From Dastarcus helophoroides (Eukaryota > Arthropoda > Insecta > Coleoptera > Bothrideridae): DNA of 64,000 nt. The notes below the pieces were generated by a model, which had not been told where the DNA came from, made no database searches, and worked only from the letters and a program-made list of their open reading frames with translations. Positions 1 to 10,844 of this stretch are shown here, in pieces. Position numbers and translations under genes: made by a program. Numbering within the stretch: position 1 is the stretch's first letter; every line of letters begins with the position of its first letter. The stretch spans positions 4,402,001 through 4,466,000 of the forward strand of contig CM053329.1 of assembly GCA_028583605.1 (NCBI GenBank). Direction: 5' to 3'.

Positions 1-1340
1 GGTAGGAGAAAACTACCGACGGTTTTGAAATCAGCATGCCTATTTAACTCTAAAACAGCTCAGAAAACGAACTCAACAAAAATTATGTTTCAAATTGTTC
101 TCCAGTGTAATTGTTATTTATTCATTGATATTTAAAAAAAATAGTAAAGTATCGTTAATCTGAAAAAAAGTGGTTTTTCCTTGATGATGGTTTTATGTTG
201 CGAAATTATTAGCCACGTACATCAATGCAATCGGATGTTCAAAAGCTACACAAAGATGCAATGAAAATTACAGTTCCGTATTCAAAATAAAGTACTTGAT
301 AATGGTAGCGTAAAGACGAAAGTCTAATTAAACACCGTTTTACGCGTAAAGAATAAAAACGCTAATAAAAAAAGGTATTTAGCTTTTTAGTTACTTATCA
401 AATAACGCCATGAAATAATAAAGGCGAAAATTTAAAATTTTATTTTTTTTTTCAACAATTTCAAGAACAAAAGCCAGATATTTTCGATTTCTGAACGGCA
501 TATTCCTGATCGCCAAATTATTGGCGGATGCTATAACTTACCATTTTTGAAATCCCTGCAGTGAGAAGCCAATTTACTACAGTCTGTATACTGTTAACAT
601 AAGCAGATTGGTTGCGCAAATTAGCGTGATGGTGACGCTAAAGCACAAGATTACCAGATATCAAAATTGCCTTGTTTTAAATAGCACACCCTAGATATTT
701 TTACATATTCCAATCTCTTACAAAATGCTGATTAGAATGATGTCAAACAATATGGGTCTGCGGTTAAGAGTTTTTGAGGTATTTATAAAATTCATGGAAA
801 TTAAGCCTAAATTGTAAGCTCATTTAAAAGGCGGAAAACACCCAAATGATTTTATTTTTAGCAGACTATATAAGAACATCCTTTTCTTAGAAACTGATAT
901 AATTTTATTTAAATAACATTTGTTTGTAGATATACAAGGTGATTAGCAAACGCAAAATGACATTTTTCTCAAAAAAACCAAATGGCACACCTAGTATATT
1001 ATTTACCATTTCTGTTAAAAAGTAGCTAAGCTTTGCTTTGATATAAATATCTGTGGGGCTAATTCTTTTAGTTTGGGAGATATTTAATTTTAAATTAAAA
1101 AAATTAAAATTCTCTAGATTTATTTGAGTAAAATGCATTTTTTCCAAAATTTTGGATCTAAACAAAAATAATGTCGTTAAAATGCACCAATTTAATGCAC
1201 TGTTCTAATTTTAATAGTTTAAATTACATATTTTCAAAAATATGAACTCTCAATTAGAAAATATATTGGTTTGGATGCGGCTTATCATCTGTGCCTAAAC
1301 TCTAAGCATCTATGTTCTAGGTTCTTTGCATAGCTCACAT
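1..1340. other. Non-coding AT-rich stretch
   Basis: No supported gene. The open frames here are short and have skewed Phe/Ile/Lys content typical of chance frames in AT-rich DNA. Two truncated dispersed-repeat ends of the AAATGGCACACC type (about 677-690 and 979-993) resemble the reverse complement of the ACAGGGTGTG repeat at 1867. Confidence 0.6.
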
Positions 1341-1725
1341 TATTTAAGAAAATAAGGGTGAAACTAGTACAGGGTACAACATTTGTTCATTCAAGTCCAC
1401 TTTACGCTTATTTTGGTCAAGAAAATTAACAAAACGAAACCATTTTCCACGACAATAAAAAAATATTAATAAATATATTTTGTGGAACATCTTTTCAAAA
1501 ATAAAGTAAGTTAAACCTATACTGTGGCCTAAATTAAGCAAAAGTATAATAATAAAAGTTGTATATTTTACCTCGGATTGGTAAAATCGCGGTGGGGTCG
1601 AGATATGTCGAAATTCTGGTTTTGTAATCTTTTTTTCGAAATTATGCGTTAAAAATGTCATTATTAGAGTTTTTCATTGTCGTCAAGAAATAAATTTCCA
1701 AAAACTTTAATCAGAGATGAATTTT
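1341..1725 (+). repeat. Left copy of a diverged direct repeat
   Basis: This block aligns in the same orientation with 3756-4115. The clearest shared stretch is GGATTGGTAAAATCGCGGTG near 1575, against GGATTGATAAAATCGCTGTG near 3981. Both copies then carry TTTTGTAA, ATTAGAGTTTTT and AAATAAATTTCCA in the same order. The copies flank the foldback at 1942-3711. They may be terminal repeats of one old element or two independent copies of a dispersed repeat. Divergence is high, judged by eye. Confidence 0.55.
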
Positions 1726-1941
1726 AAATATTCAAATATCGATATTTTTTATTTTTAAAATTTAAAGTTAAATAACTCTGAAGCTATAAGAGATAGATGA
1801 TAGATCCATACATTTTTACATTACACTCGAACCTAGTTGTCTCTTAACAAAAATAGAAAATAATGTACAGGGTGTGTCATTTGAATTTCTTAAGAAATAT
1901 GTAATTTCGCCTTTGTTAATCACCCTTCCCTGTAATAGCAA

Positions 1942-3711
1942 AGGAGTGTCTAAGGGATTTGACCTAGGATTTCACTTAGAGTGAGTGAAATTAAATAAAA
2001 ATATATGGAATGTTTAATAACAGTATTTGTAAAAAAGTTTACCCATTAAAAAATTGTGATCATTAAAAAAATAATAATAATAATCCGGGTGTTTCAAAAT
2101 AAGATGCTCATACTTGAGGAGCATAATTCTCGAGCGATTTTAAGAAAAAAAGTTTATATCAACATAGGTCCGGAAACGCTTTATTTTTAAGTTACATGGT
2201 CTTCAAAATAAGGAAAAAAATTGGTTTTTCCTTAAATACTATGAAACCACTCAAAATATTTTTTTTCAAATTCTTGTAGTTACTAACTACGATTGAAGAC
2301 GCAGTTTTTGGTGGAAAATATTTGCTTTTTTTCCATCAGTGGCGTTCATGCTAATTTGTCTTTGAGTAATCTTAACAAAAAAACTACTACGTCACTGCTT
2401 TTTTACAAATAAAGTACCAATTTCATAAACAACCTTTATTTCTTACTAAAAATGCTTCCTCGATTTTTTTTCATCTGACGAATGGTTCTCGGTTAAAACA
2501 ATTATTTAACTTTAAAAACTATATTTACTTATTTCGTAGTATGGGTTTATTAATTATTAAAAATAGTTATATCCCAAAACCATACAAATCTTACTTACAT
2601 ATTAACATAAATTTTCATAAAGAAACACTAATGAACAAAGTTGTCTTAAAATAAGGCATTAAATTTGTAGAAAAGAATATAAAACGTCCATCGAAATGCA
2701 AAGAAATGCATTTTATTTTTTTACTTAGAAACCGTTGGTCTGGTGAAAAAAGCTAAGAAGAACTAATTTTTGCTAAAAATAAATAGTCTTTCTGAAAGCC
2801 ATATTTATTTTGAATAAAAAACAGTGGCGCGATTTTTTTTAGTTAAAAGTATTGAAACATGTTAATCGAAAACCGTTCGTGACTCAAAAAACAGTTGAGG
2901 GGCATTTTTATCAACAAGTGAAGGATGTTTATGCAATTGATGCTTATTTTAAAAAAAGCAGTGGTGTAACATTTTAATTTATCTTCTTTACAGATAGAAG
3001 AGTTTAAGAATTTGAGTAAGATAGCCCAAACTGTTCTACTTCCTAAATTTTACCCCTAGGTGGCAGCAAACGTGGGTAGGGGAGGGAGCGAAGGGCATGT
3101 TGAGCTACATTATAGGGTTTGGTAGTCCAAAGTAAACCGCCTTCTAAATTGAACCGCCTATTTTTTTTTATTATCTTAAATTTTTAGAAAAATTTAAGGG
3201 GTTCAATTTAAGCTTATTTACTTCACTAGGTGTACCTTACCAAACATTTTTACCGAGATATAAAGATTGCATTTTGTTCGTTAAGAAAAAAAGATGACAT
3301 ATTAGCACGGACGCCACTAATGGAAGAATAACAAAATAATTTCCAGCAAAAAGTGCGCCTTTGTGCCTAGTTAGTATCTACCAAAATTAAAAAAAAATAT
3401 TTCAAGTAGTTTCATAGTGTTTAAGGAAAAACCAATTTTTTTCTTTATTTTCAAGACCCTGTAATTTAAAAATAAGGCGGTTCCGCACCTATGTTAATGA
3501 AAACTTTTTTTCTTAAAATCGCTTGAAAATTATGCTCCTTAAGTATGAGCACCTTACTTTGAAACTCCTATTGTTAATAAAGATCACAATTTTTTAACAG
3601 GTAAACTTTTTTACAAATACTTTTAGCTAAATATTCCATATATTTTTGTTTAATTTCAATCACTCTTACTGAAATCCGAGGTTTTTAGATTTTTAATGCT
3701 CCAGGCACTCC
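1942..3711. repeat. Large imperfect foldback (inverted repeat)
   Basis: The left arm (about 1942-2515) reads as the reverse complement of the right arm (about 2840-3711). Examples are ATATATGGAATGTTTAATAA at 2003 against the complement of the stretch at 3630-3650, and GATGCTCATACTTGAGGAGC at 2103 against the complement at 3535-3555. The right arm carries an extra block of about 280 bp (2975-3260) that the left arm lacks. The motif CAGTGRCG/CAGTGGYG recurs in both orientations near 2336, 2397, 2822, 2966 and 3320. The 2700-2830 and 2878-2975 stretches also resemble each other directly. No transposase frame is present. The layout fits a non-autonomous foldback or long-TIR DNA element. Confidence 0.7.
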
Positions 3712-3755
3712 ACTTATGGGAATTATTCTCTGCATAATTCCCATTGTTTAAGGAT

Positions 3756-4115
3756 ATAAGGATAAAACTCATAAATAGTGTAAAATTAATGCGTCTTATT
3801 CAATTTTACTTTTGTTTTGGTCAAAAACATCAATGAAACAAACGTATCTCTTACAACGGTAATACGGTAATCAAAAACATTGATAAATAAATGGTATAGC
3901 TAATGTTACCAAAATAAAGTTAAACTTGCATTGGCCTTACCAGGCTAAAGTAAAATAGTAATACTTGTATACTGTACCTTGGATTGATAAAATCGCTGTG
4001 GGGGTAAAGCATGTACAATTTCTTATTTTGTAAACTTTTTTTGGAAGTGTGCGCTATAAAATTTCTTTATTAGAGTTTTTTATTACGGTTGACAAATAAA
4101 TTTCCAATAACTTCA
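3756..4115 (+). repeat. Right copy of the diverged direct repeat
   Basis: Partner of 1341-1725, same orientation. It lies just outside the right arm of the foldback, so the order is direct repeat, foldback, direct repeat. It is followed by inverted ACAGGGTG-type ends at 4166 and 4287. Confidence 0.55.
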
Positions 4116-4541
4116 TAGATGCCATTTGCAAGCCATTTTAGTGTAAAACTGTGTATGTATATGTTCACCCTGTATAGTAAAAAATAATATAGAAATGTGC
4201 ATCACATGCTAGTGAACCTTTGTGCTAAAAAGACGTTTGTTATAAAAACACTATAGGTATTACAGGACTTTACCATACTAATGGCTCACCCTGTATTTAC
4301 TTTTGCTGTAAAATTAATAGAGGACCGAATTATAGACAAAAGCGTATACATATTCAGTTTCAATTCATTTTATAATTCGTTCAATGAGAAGATAGGATAT
4401 CTAAGAAAAACAAACCAAAAAAAATGGCTGCTCCTAATTTAACTTTTTATAGCATAAATGTGGCCGATTAGAATTAAGCTGTAAAGCTTGGTCACAATAA
4501 ATTTAAAATACATAAAAATAGGAATTTATCTAATTTAAAAT

Positions 4542-4725
4542 CAGTGGCTCTCAAACTTTGTTGGTGACGGAACCCTTTTAAAAAACTAAATTTTTAGCGA
4601 AACCATAAACCTTAAACTAAAAGCAAAACCAGATATATGTGTATTGTTTATGAATAATAGCTTCCTCTTTAATTCATTTTATTATGACTGCCAGCGGTAC
4701 CCTACCGGAGGCTTTGAGAAACGCT
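4542..4725. mobile_element. Short hAT-like MITE
   Basis: The left end reads CAGTGGCTCTCAAACTTTG and the right end is the near reverse complement, GGCTTTGAGAAACGCTG, giving a ~184-bp element with ~18-bp imperfect inverted ends. Ends beginning CAGTGGTTCTCAAA are characteristic of hAT-type non-autonomous elements (family knowledge). I see no clean 8-bp target duplication, so the copy is old or one end is imprecise. A second end of the same type lies near 46168-46182. Confidence 0.5.
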
Positions 4726-5159
4726 GCCCTACATCATTGGTAGTTTTTTGTAACACAACGCAACACAGAACACGTGCGGGGCCAATAACAAAAAAATGCC
4801 ACATGCACTATAACTAAAAAATGTGGAACTATGCAAGTAAAATAAAAATCGCCGAATTCATAGATAAAACACCTATATACCACTCTGGTAAAATTCACGA
4901 TCAACATTTTTTTTGGAGATATTTTTATAATAATAAAGCCCCCATATTTTTTTGACAGTGAAACCTGTCAGAAAACTACATAAAGTGTTCTAAGTTTTGA
5001 TTGTAGGTTGTTTTCTAGGAATGACATTTTTTTTCCGAAAAAGGGTAAACAGATGAGCCACGACCGAGCGGAGCTGATGCCATATTATAATTTGTTCCAT
5101 GTGTAGGCTTTATGAGATATGTTAAAGAATCCCGAAAATTGTACCCCCCTTGCAAAATA

Positions 5160-5245
5160 CGAAGTATATACTTGCTTCCACTATTATAGCCTCAAACGTG
5201 CTAGGTTGTACCATTTAAACATTTGTAGCAATTTCCGTTGTATTA
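5160..5245 (-). pseudogene. Decayed unit of the 38-codon repeat
   Basis: On the minus strand this stretch matches one unit of the repeat protein encoded at 5399-5815. The peptide pattern is N-V-stop-M-V-Q-P-S-T-F-E-A, against N-V-Q-M-G-Q-x-N-x-F/S-E/G-x in the intact units. The conserved Gln codon CAA has become TAA. It lies beyond the splice donor of the exon, so it would fall in the intron. It shows the array was once longer or has duplicated outside the reading frame. Confidence 0.65.
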
Positions 5246-5398
5246 CCGAAATATGTATCTTGTAGGTGAAGGCCAATTACTTTTAACTTGTAGACTTGTT
5301 ACAATCATAGGATTGTGTTGCGTGCCCCAGGTTGTTTGTTTTTTGTTTATATAAAAAACAAATAAATATAAGATTTACCAATATATAATGCAACTTAC

Positions 5399-5815
5399 AG
5401 AATACGAGTATTTAGGTTCCACTGGTCTAGCCTCAGACGCGTTAGTCTGCCCCATTTGAACATTTACACCCCTTGTTTCAGTGTTAGCCTGCTTCATTTG
5501 AACATCTTCACTTCTTTCAGAATACACTGCTTGCACTGGTATAACCCCAAACGTGTTAGCCTGCCCCATTTGAACATTTACATCCCTTGATCCAGTATTA
5601 GCCTGCTTCATTTGAACATCTTGACCGCTTTCAGAATACACTACTTCTACTGGCATAGCCCCACACCAGTTAGGCTGCCCCATTTGAACATTGTCAGCCC
5701 TTGCAAAGTGCAACTGTCTACTAGCTTCAAATGGTAGAGCCCCAAATGTGTAGGGTTGCACCATTTCAACATTTACGCGCCTTGCGCTAGGAAGAATATA
5801 CATATTAAATGTCAT
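5399..5815 (-). CDS. First coding exon of a 38-codon tandem-repeat protein
   Basis: I do not recognise this protein. The ATG is at 5815 and the frame stays open for 139 codons to a consensus donor (TTCT|GTAAGT), whose intron begins at 5398. Without splicing the frame runs 7 more codons to a stop at 5375. The protein is built from repeats. A ~27-residue unit (NVQMGQ-x-N-x-F-G-x-x-PVxxVYSE) alternates with an 11-residue unit (DVQMKQANT). The DNA period is exactly 114 bp between the three CATTTGAACA motifs starting at 5453, 5567 and 5681, and 81 bp to the first, shorter unit at 5762. There is no signal peptide, membrane segment or known domain. VQM alternates with GQ/KQ and polar residues, so a fibrous or beta-repeat fold is possible but unproven. 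The open frame across a GC-richer, in-frame repeat in AT-rich DNA, plus the donor, favours a real exon. A minisatellite that is open by chance is the alternative. Confidence 0.5.
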
Positions 5816-5949
5816 CGAGAAACTGCACTCTCACTCGCACTGTTCAAACTGTTGTGATTGATAACTACAGGACGGAGTGTCAATTTTAAGATATTCGTTG
5901 AGAAAAAATTTACTTCTTTCAAGAACACATGTGCAGGTATCTTTTGAAA

Positions 5950-5986
5950 GATTTTATCAACAATTAGTAAAATTGTTGATAAAATC
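5950..5986. repeat. Perfect 16-bp hairpin upstream of the repeat-protein exon
   Basis: GATTTTATCAACAATT (5950-5965) and its exact reverse complement (5971-5986) flank a 5-base AGTAA loop. It lies 135 bp upstream of the ATG at 5815 on the minus strand, so it could be a regulatory palindrome or a MITE core. The sequence alone does not decide. Confidence 0.75.
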
Positions 5987-5989
5987 AGA

Positions 5990-6680
5990 CTTACTTCGAG
6001 TTCTATTTCACTCGTAGTTTTTAAAAATTAAGTCATAGGACTCGGTACATTAGCTACTATTGCAATATACACCATGTGTAACATTCAGTGTTTTGAATGT
6101 TTTTATTTTAATACGTATTTAATAAAAAAAAAAAAAATAACGCTAATTAAATGGAAATAACTCGAAATCAAGTACGAAAAGTTGTTGTTGAAATTATTAA
6201 CCCTAACTGTGTGGAATTCTTCAATATTTTTAACTAAGAAACTGTATAAACAATAAATGCAACAATAAATATTAAAAAGTCCGCGATGTTACAAGTCATA
6301 TTAAATATTTATGAATGTATCCTGAAATTTTTAATATTTATGGTGGTATTTATTGCTAATACAGTTTATTAGTTATGAATACTGTAATAAAGGAGTTGAC
6401 AAGTAAATTAGAAGCAAATGATATTAACAGAACTGTTATTATATCCCCCATATCTCCGTTTTTGTTTTTTTTGCTTGTTTTTTCATATTAATATTAGTTT
6501 TTAACAATTTACTTTTCTGCAAGCCATTCGTCAAGATGGACATGAATGAGTTTATTGTGTTCCACTCTTTGGTGGGGCTTTTCGACATCTATAAAGCATC
6601 TATAAGGCACATCTGAGAAACAAACAAAGCATTGCTGTTCTGAGACTGCCCTAGAATTCAATTTTGTATTTGTGAACTTA
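5990..6680. other. Non-coding stretch
   Basis: No gene or recognised element is visible. It contains a poly-A run near 6122-6136 and several short A/T-rich direct repeats. Confidence 0.5.
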
Positions 6681-6689
6681 ATTTTAACT

Positions 6690-7090
6690 TAAGTGCAAAG
6701 TTTGAAACCAAGGTCAACGTATTTAAAAATCAAGTTAGCATTTCTATAAAAGACAATAGTTCGAATTTTGAGCAGAAATTTTAGAAAAAAAATTCAGGTT
6801 TAAACACAGAATTTTGGGAAGAAACTTAACAATTCGAAAAAACTCAAAATTATAACATTCACAACTTATATGAATTTAGAGCAAAACTTTTTACTTTAAA
6901 TTTGAAATTTTGCAGAAAAAGGTTTCAAGTTTGAGATCATGGTCACGAAATTCAGAACCCAAATTTAATAGAAGAGAATATCGTGGTTAAAATCCAAATT
7001 TTGTGACTTTTTTAAATATATTATTTATTTCTTTGGAAAATCCGTTCTTTTATCTAAATTTCAGTTTTAACATTTAATATACGGGATAGG
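6690..7090. repeat. Degenerate CGAAATTT/GAAATTTTG array, copy 1
   Basis: Irregular recurrences of the A-rich form (TTCGAATTTTGAGCAGAAAT, GAAAAAACTCAAAATT, TTGAAATTTTGCAGAAAA) at roughly 20-30-bp spacing. It belongs to the dispersed family described at 61540-63200. Confidence 0.5.
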
Positions 7091-7181
7091 CTCTTGAAAA
7101 CCAAACAAGGCTAATGGAAAATTATTGTTCGGAAAAGCGTCGAAACAAGTCGATTTTTGATCCAGGGAGGATATTGTTGCA

Positions 7182-7452
7182 TGTTATCGGTTTGAAAATT
7201 AAAATTTCGTGAATTGTAAACACTTTATTTCAAACTTATTTCGGAACACTCCGATGAGATCAGACTGTCTACCTATCTGACTAACTAAAGGAAAGACGAC
7301 TGCGTATTTATACCGTTCCGATTTTCTAGTACGGATCTCCGTACAGTTAAGATTATCGCTTGCGGAAACGTCTGGATCGCTTATCTGCCGTATAATTCAT
7401 TCTCGCGGCGCTTCCAATTATCAAATGTTTCCAGAGAGTTCCTTACACTACA
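7182..7452 (-). mobile_element. Solo-LTR-like block
   Basis: On the minus strand this 271-bp block begins TGTAGTG and ends GATAACA, the TG...CA form of LTRs. It contains GGTATAAAT (TATA box, 7307-7312), an initiator-like TTAGTCAGAT about 30 bp downstream (7274-7283), and an AATAAA signal further on (7224-7229). The spacing of TATA, initiator and poly-A signal is what an arthropod LTR shows. No flanking target duplication, primer-binding site or retroviral-type frame lies next to it, so it would be an old solo LTR. An isolated promoter is the alternative. Confidence 0.4.
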
Positions 7453-7459
7453 CAATCAC

Positions 7460-8085
7460 TAATACAAATTTTATAACTACATTTTGTTACAATATGTTTC
7501 CACACATTTTTATTACAGACTGTGAGTGAAGCAAGGCCCAAAACTATTAATAGAAGGGGAGGATTAGGTGATGCATGTTTGAAAGGTTTTTTAGTTCTCT
7601 CTACCACTTTTTTTAATTTGACCGATTGGTTTCAGAGATATGTGTATACGCTGTTAATAAAAAAACCTACTTTTTACAGATTTCATCAGCTACGATAAAA
7701 CTATTGAACTGTCTGTCAGAGTATTGCTTCCTTTTACTGTTCATGGCAAACTAAAATAATAAATAATACTATTAGAATGGTATTGTGTTAGCTATTATTT
7801 TATTGTTACCTATACAGTAACATGATGGTTTATTAGTCCCAGAAAAGGTGGAAATAATTGCATTTTTTTTATGGAAATAATCGTGGCATCAGAAATCTTT
7901 AATCAGCAACACTTAGGTAATCATGTTCACAGGAAGTACATTTTGGATATAAACCAAGTTTGAGAAGACTGGATCTGTAGGTATTAAAAAAAATGAAGCA
8001 ACCCATGTCGTAGCTCTTGTCCATGTTGCTATAAATTCCAGAACGAGTACGAGACAACCGGCAGCCGAAGTCACTTTAAACGAAA
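7460..8085. other. Non-coding stretch
   Basis: No gene recognised. It has moderate complexity and could include an old repeat, but I see no terminal repeats or coding similarity. Confidence 0.4.
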
Positions 8086-8089
8086 CAAA

Positions 8090-8470
8090 ATATTATTTAT
8101 TTTTCTTTTAAAATCCCCATTTTAATTCGAAAGTTTGAATTTAATCCCCAAAACTTTTACTTTCTTCAAGAATGTCGTGTTTATAACTTTGAATTTTCCT
8201 CGAAGTTTTGTGCTAAAACACGATATCTTAAAATAGGTTTGGAGGTTTATTTAATATCTGAACTTTTGTTTTAGAGTTGTTTCAAATTTATAAACTCATA
8301 AATTTTTGATCTTTTTAAAAATTTAGATTTTTTTAAAAAATGTTCAATCTAAACAATAATTGTTTTTATTTTTTCTTAAAAATCTCATTTTAGGGCCATT
8401 TATCCACTTTAAATTTTTAATTTCAACTTTTTTCTCTCTCCAAATCTGGAACTGAGTGGCACGATTTTCA
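8090..8470. repeat. Degenerate CGAAATTT array, copy 2
   Basis: Irregular recurrences such as TTCGAAAGTTTGAATTTAAT and TTGAATTTTCCTCGAAGTTT. Same family as 61540-63200. Confidence 0.4.
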
Positions 8471-8474
8471 CCTT

Positions 8475-9250
8475 CCTCGCGACATTTCCAAAACAAATCT
8501 TATTTTTAAGATTGAAATATATAAAAAACTTTTAACAATTTTCGTGTTTTAAAATACCTATCGATATATATATAAATTTAGTTTTTATTTCAAATATTTT
8601 CATTTGAGTATTGTTATTTCTTAATTTAATTAGATTTTGTTTGTTATGTAAGTATTTTTGTTGCATTGTTGTTGTCTTTTAGACTTGTTAAATTTAGTAA
8701 TTTACTAATACTCGAAATTTTACTACTCTGCGAAGCACTATTTTGCAAAATTCTAAGCTTTTCTTGAAATTTTTTACATATTTCGAAAAACTAGTTTTAA
8801 TTTTAATAAATCTTTGGCAAGTAAAAATTCTTAAGCAGGCGATTAAAATTTTAGATAGTAATGTAGTCGAACCTGTGAAGAGTGAGAATAATTGCCAGGT
8901 CTCGTGATTTTAACCTTTGAAAAACTCTTAAAGTAAGAAAATAGAAACCTGTATAAGAGAGGGTCATTTTACATATCCGGATCTCTATCACTGAGACTCT
9001 CAACCTGTACATCTATTAGCGAGAGTCGGCAGTCTTGGAAATATCAAAAAATGTGTGCTTACAGCAATCTACTACTCATTAATACAGCTGTTAATCCTTC
9101 ATCTCCAAGGAAGGTATGTCATGTTCTCGGAATATCAACATAACTTTAACATTGATCCTGGCAAATAAAGAATGATCCTGACTTGTCTCCTACAGAAAAA
9201 GCATGTCCAGGAAGATGTCTTTAAAACCTTGATGAAAATTGACGACGAAA
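8475..9250. other. Non-coding stretch downstream of the RT relic
   Basis: No supported gene. 8870-9250 is less AT-biased and lies just past the C-terminus of the RT relic on its strand, so it may contain the 3' untranslated part of that element. Confidence 0.35.
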
Positions 9251-9252
9251 GG

Positions 9253-10842
9253 TTAATGATGTGGTTGTTGCTGAAGACTGACGACATTGTTATATATTAT
9301 ATTATGCGAATTGATACAACTGTTACAGTCGCATTCCAGTTTCCATATCCGCCAGTCATTCTCCTGGAAGTTCCTATCTCTCATGGCAGATGTTATGCCG
9401 TCCCCCCATGTCCTTCTAGGTCTTCCTCTTTTTCTCCGTTCTGGCGGCGTCCATTTCACAATTCTCTTTGTCCATCGTCCTTCATCCATTCTTTGTACAT
9501 GACCATACCATCTGAGATTTTTAGCATCTATAGTGTCTAATATTGATGTACCACTTCCCATTCGTTCTCTAATTTTCTCATTGCACAGTGGGTCGAAATT
9601 AATAATTTTTGGGAAAAACTTTGAAAATTGTGGAACTTACTTAACAATAGTTGGACATTACAAAAAAAATATTGAAAAAATTATCACCAAGAAATTAGGG
9701 GGAGCATTAGGGGTTGAAACTCTAATTAATTTAAAAAAATAATTCGGAAATAATTCAATCCAAAAGTAATACAAAATTAGTAAAACAATTATTTTTTTGC
9801 AAACATAGAGTGTAGTAAGGGGTATGAAATGATACGAATCAAATTGAATCAGTCGTTAACTCCTAAAATGGAAATTTCTCTCACCTGCATCATTATGTTT
9901 AAAGCGTTATAGTAAAAAGGCACAGTTAGGCGCAGCCAAGAATTGTAGAACATCGAAGTCCATACTTCGTTCAATATAAAAAAAAATACAAAAGGCTAAA
10001 GTTTGTTAAAGTAAATATGAAAAAAACAAAAATATTACTTTTGCTGATTTTACTGCACGAATGTCTGACACATTTTAACTGATGACAAACTCTAAGTCAT
10101 AACCCGCATGTTATTTTTTTAAATGAAATATTGATCTACAGTAGTACACTTAACTTGTTCCATATGAGATATGGTTAATTTTTCAAATTATCAAGTTATA
10201 TGGAAATTGCAAATATACTGAAATTCCACTGTGCAACTATTTATTTAAACATCTCTTCGTTCTAAAGCCTGCAGCGTGAAATGGGATAATATATGGGAAT
10301 TATAATCAATTGTTCCTTTAAGAATAAGCTTTATTCTTGCTAATTAAATGGTCATTAATCTATTTTGCTTAAGTGGTAAAATTCAGTCCTTCTTAGTTTT
10401 GGCCAGAAATTGCTCACTGCGCATTGGTGGCATGGTCAAGTAGGGTAAGTCCACAGTTTCGGCGCCAAAAACCCATTTCTATTGGCTTTATTCTTTGCCT
10501 TATCTGTTCAGATGTTTCCCAGACTTCTATTCCATACCTTAACTATGGTTTCTACGATGGTTTGAAGATTCCTATTTTGATTTCATTTCTTACACCTTTG
10601 TTCCAGAGGAGCGAGTGAAGCTGTTTGGTGTTTGTTTACCTTGAGCTATTTTCTTTTTGATCTTCCCGGCATTGGTGCCCTTCTCGAATGAAAATCCTAG
10701 GTAGTTGTAGAAGTCTATACTCTTCACTCTTCTATGATCCAGAAGTGAGTCAGTAGCATTCCCCCCGACAACCATATACTCGGTTTTTTCTATATTGATT
10801 GTCAGATATTCTTCATGACAACATTGCTGAGAATTGTAAAAA
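9253..10842 (-). pseudogene. Non-LTR retrotransposon RT C-terminal relic, split by a MITE
   Basis: The upstream part (10842-10427) encodes the post-catalytic region of a LINE reverse transcriptase: a TINIEKTEYMVVGG motif, then FYNYLG, KIKKKIAQGK, and after a frameshift near 10590 YGIEVW and EMGFWRR. The downstream part (9583-9253) continues with KIRERM, ILDTI, LRWYGHVQRM and PPERRKRGRPRRTW, the usual C-terminal end of this kind of endonuclease-RT protein. The two halves are separated by the DNA transposon at 9584-10421. With one copy of the 5-bp duplication removed, the frame is continuous across the junction (ATN|EKIRERM). Catalytic RT motifs and the endonuclease are absent, so this was a 5'-truncated copy. 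The clade (Jockey/RTE-like) is not resolved. Confidence 0.85.
9584..10421. mobile_element. Transib-like MITE, copy 1 (838 bp)
   Basis: The ends are CACAGTGGGTCGAAATT on the left and GCTCACTGCG on the right (reverse complement CGCAGTGAGC). The flanks are CATTG at 9579-9583 and CATTG at 10422-10426, an exact 5-bp target duplication. CAC-starting ends of the CACARTG type plus a 5-bp duplication are features of Transib elements (family knowledge). No transposase is encoded; the small frames inside look like chance. A second copy at 53901-54400 shares most of 9824-10421 and keeps a better right end (GACCCACTGTG). Chapaev or CACTA elements would have shorter duplications. Confidence 0.75.
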
Positions 10843-10844
10843 CA

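Noticed and set aside
905..1661. Two minus-strand open frames (86 and 105 codons)
   Set aside because: Low-complexity Phe/Ile/Leu/Lys content, no motif, overlap with dispersed repeats.
9584..10421. hAT assignment for the MITE (CAGTGGG start)
   Set aside because: With a hAT-style start the required 8-bp flanks do not match, whereas starting at CACAGTG gives an exact 5-bp CATTG duplication.
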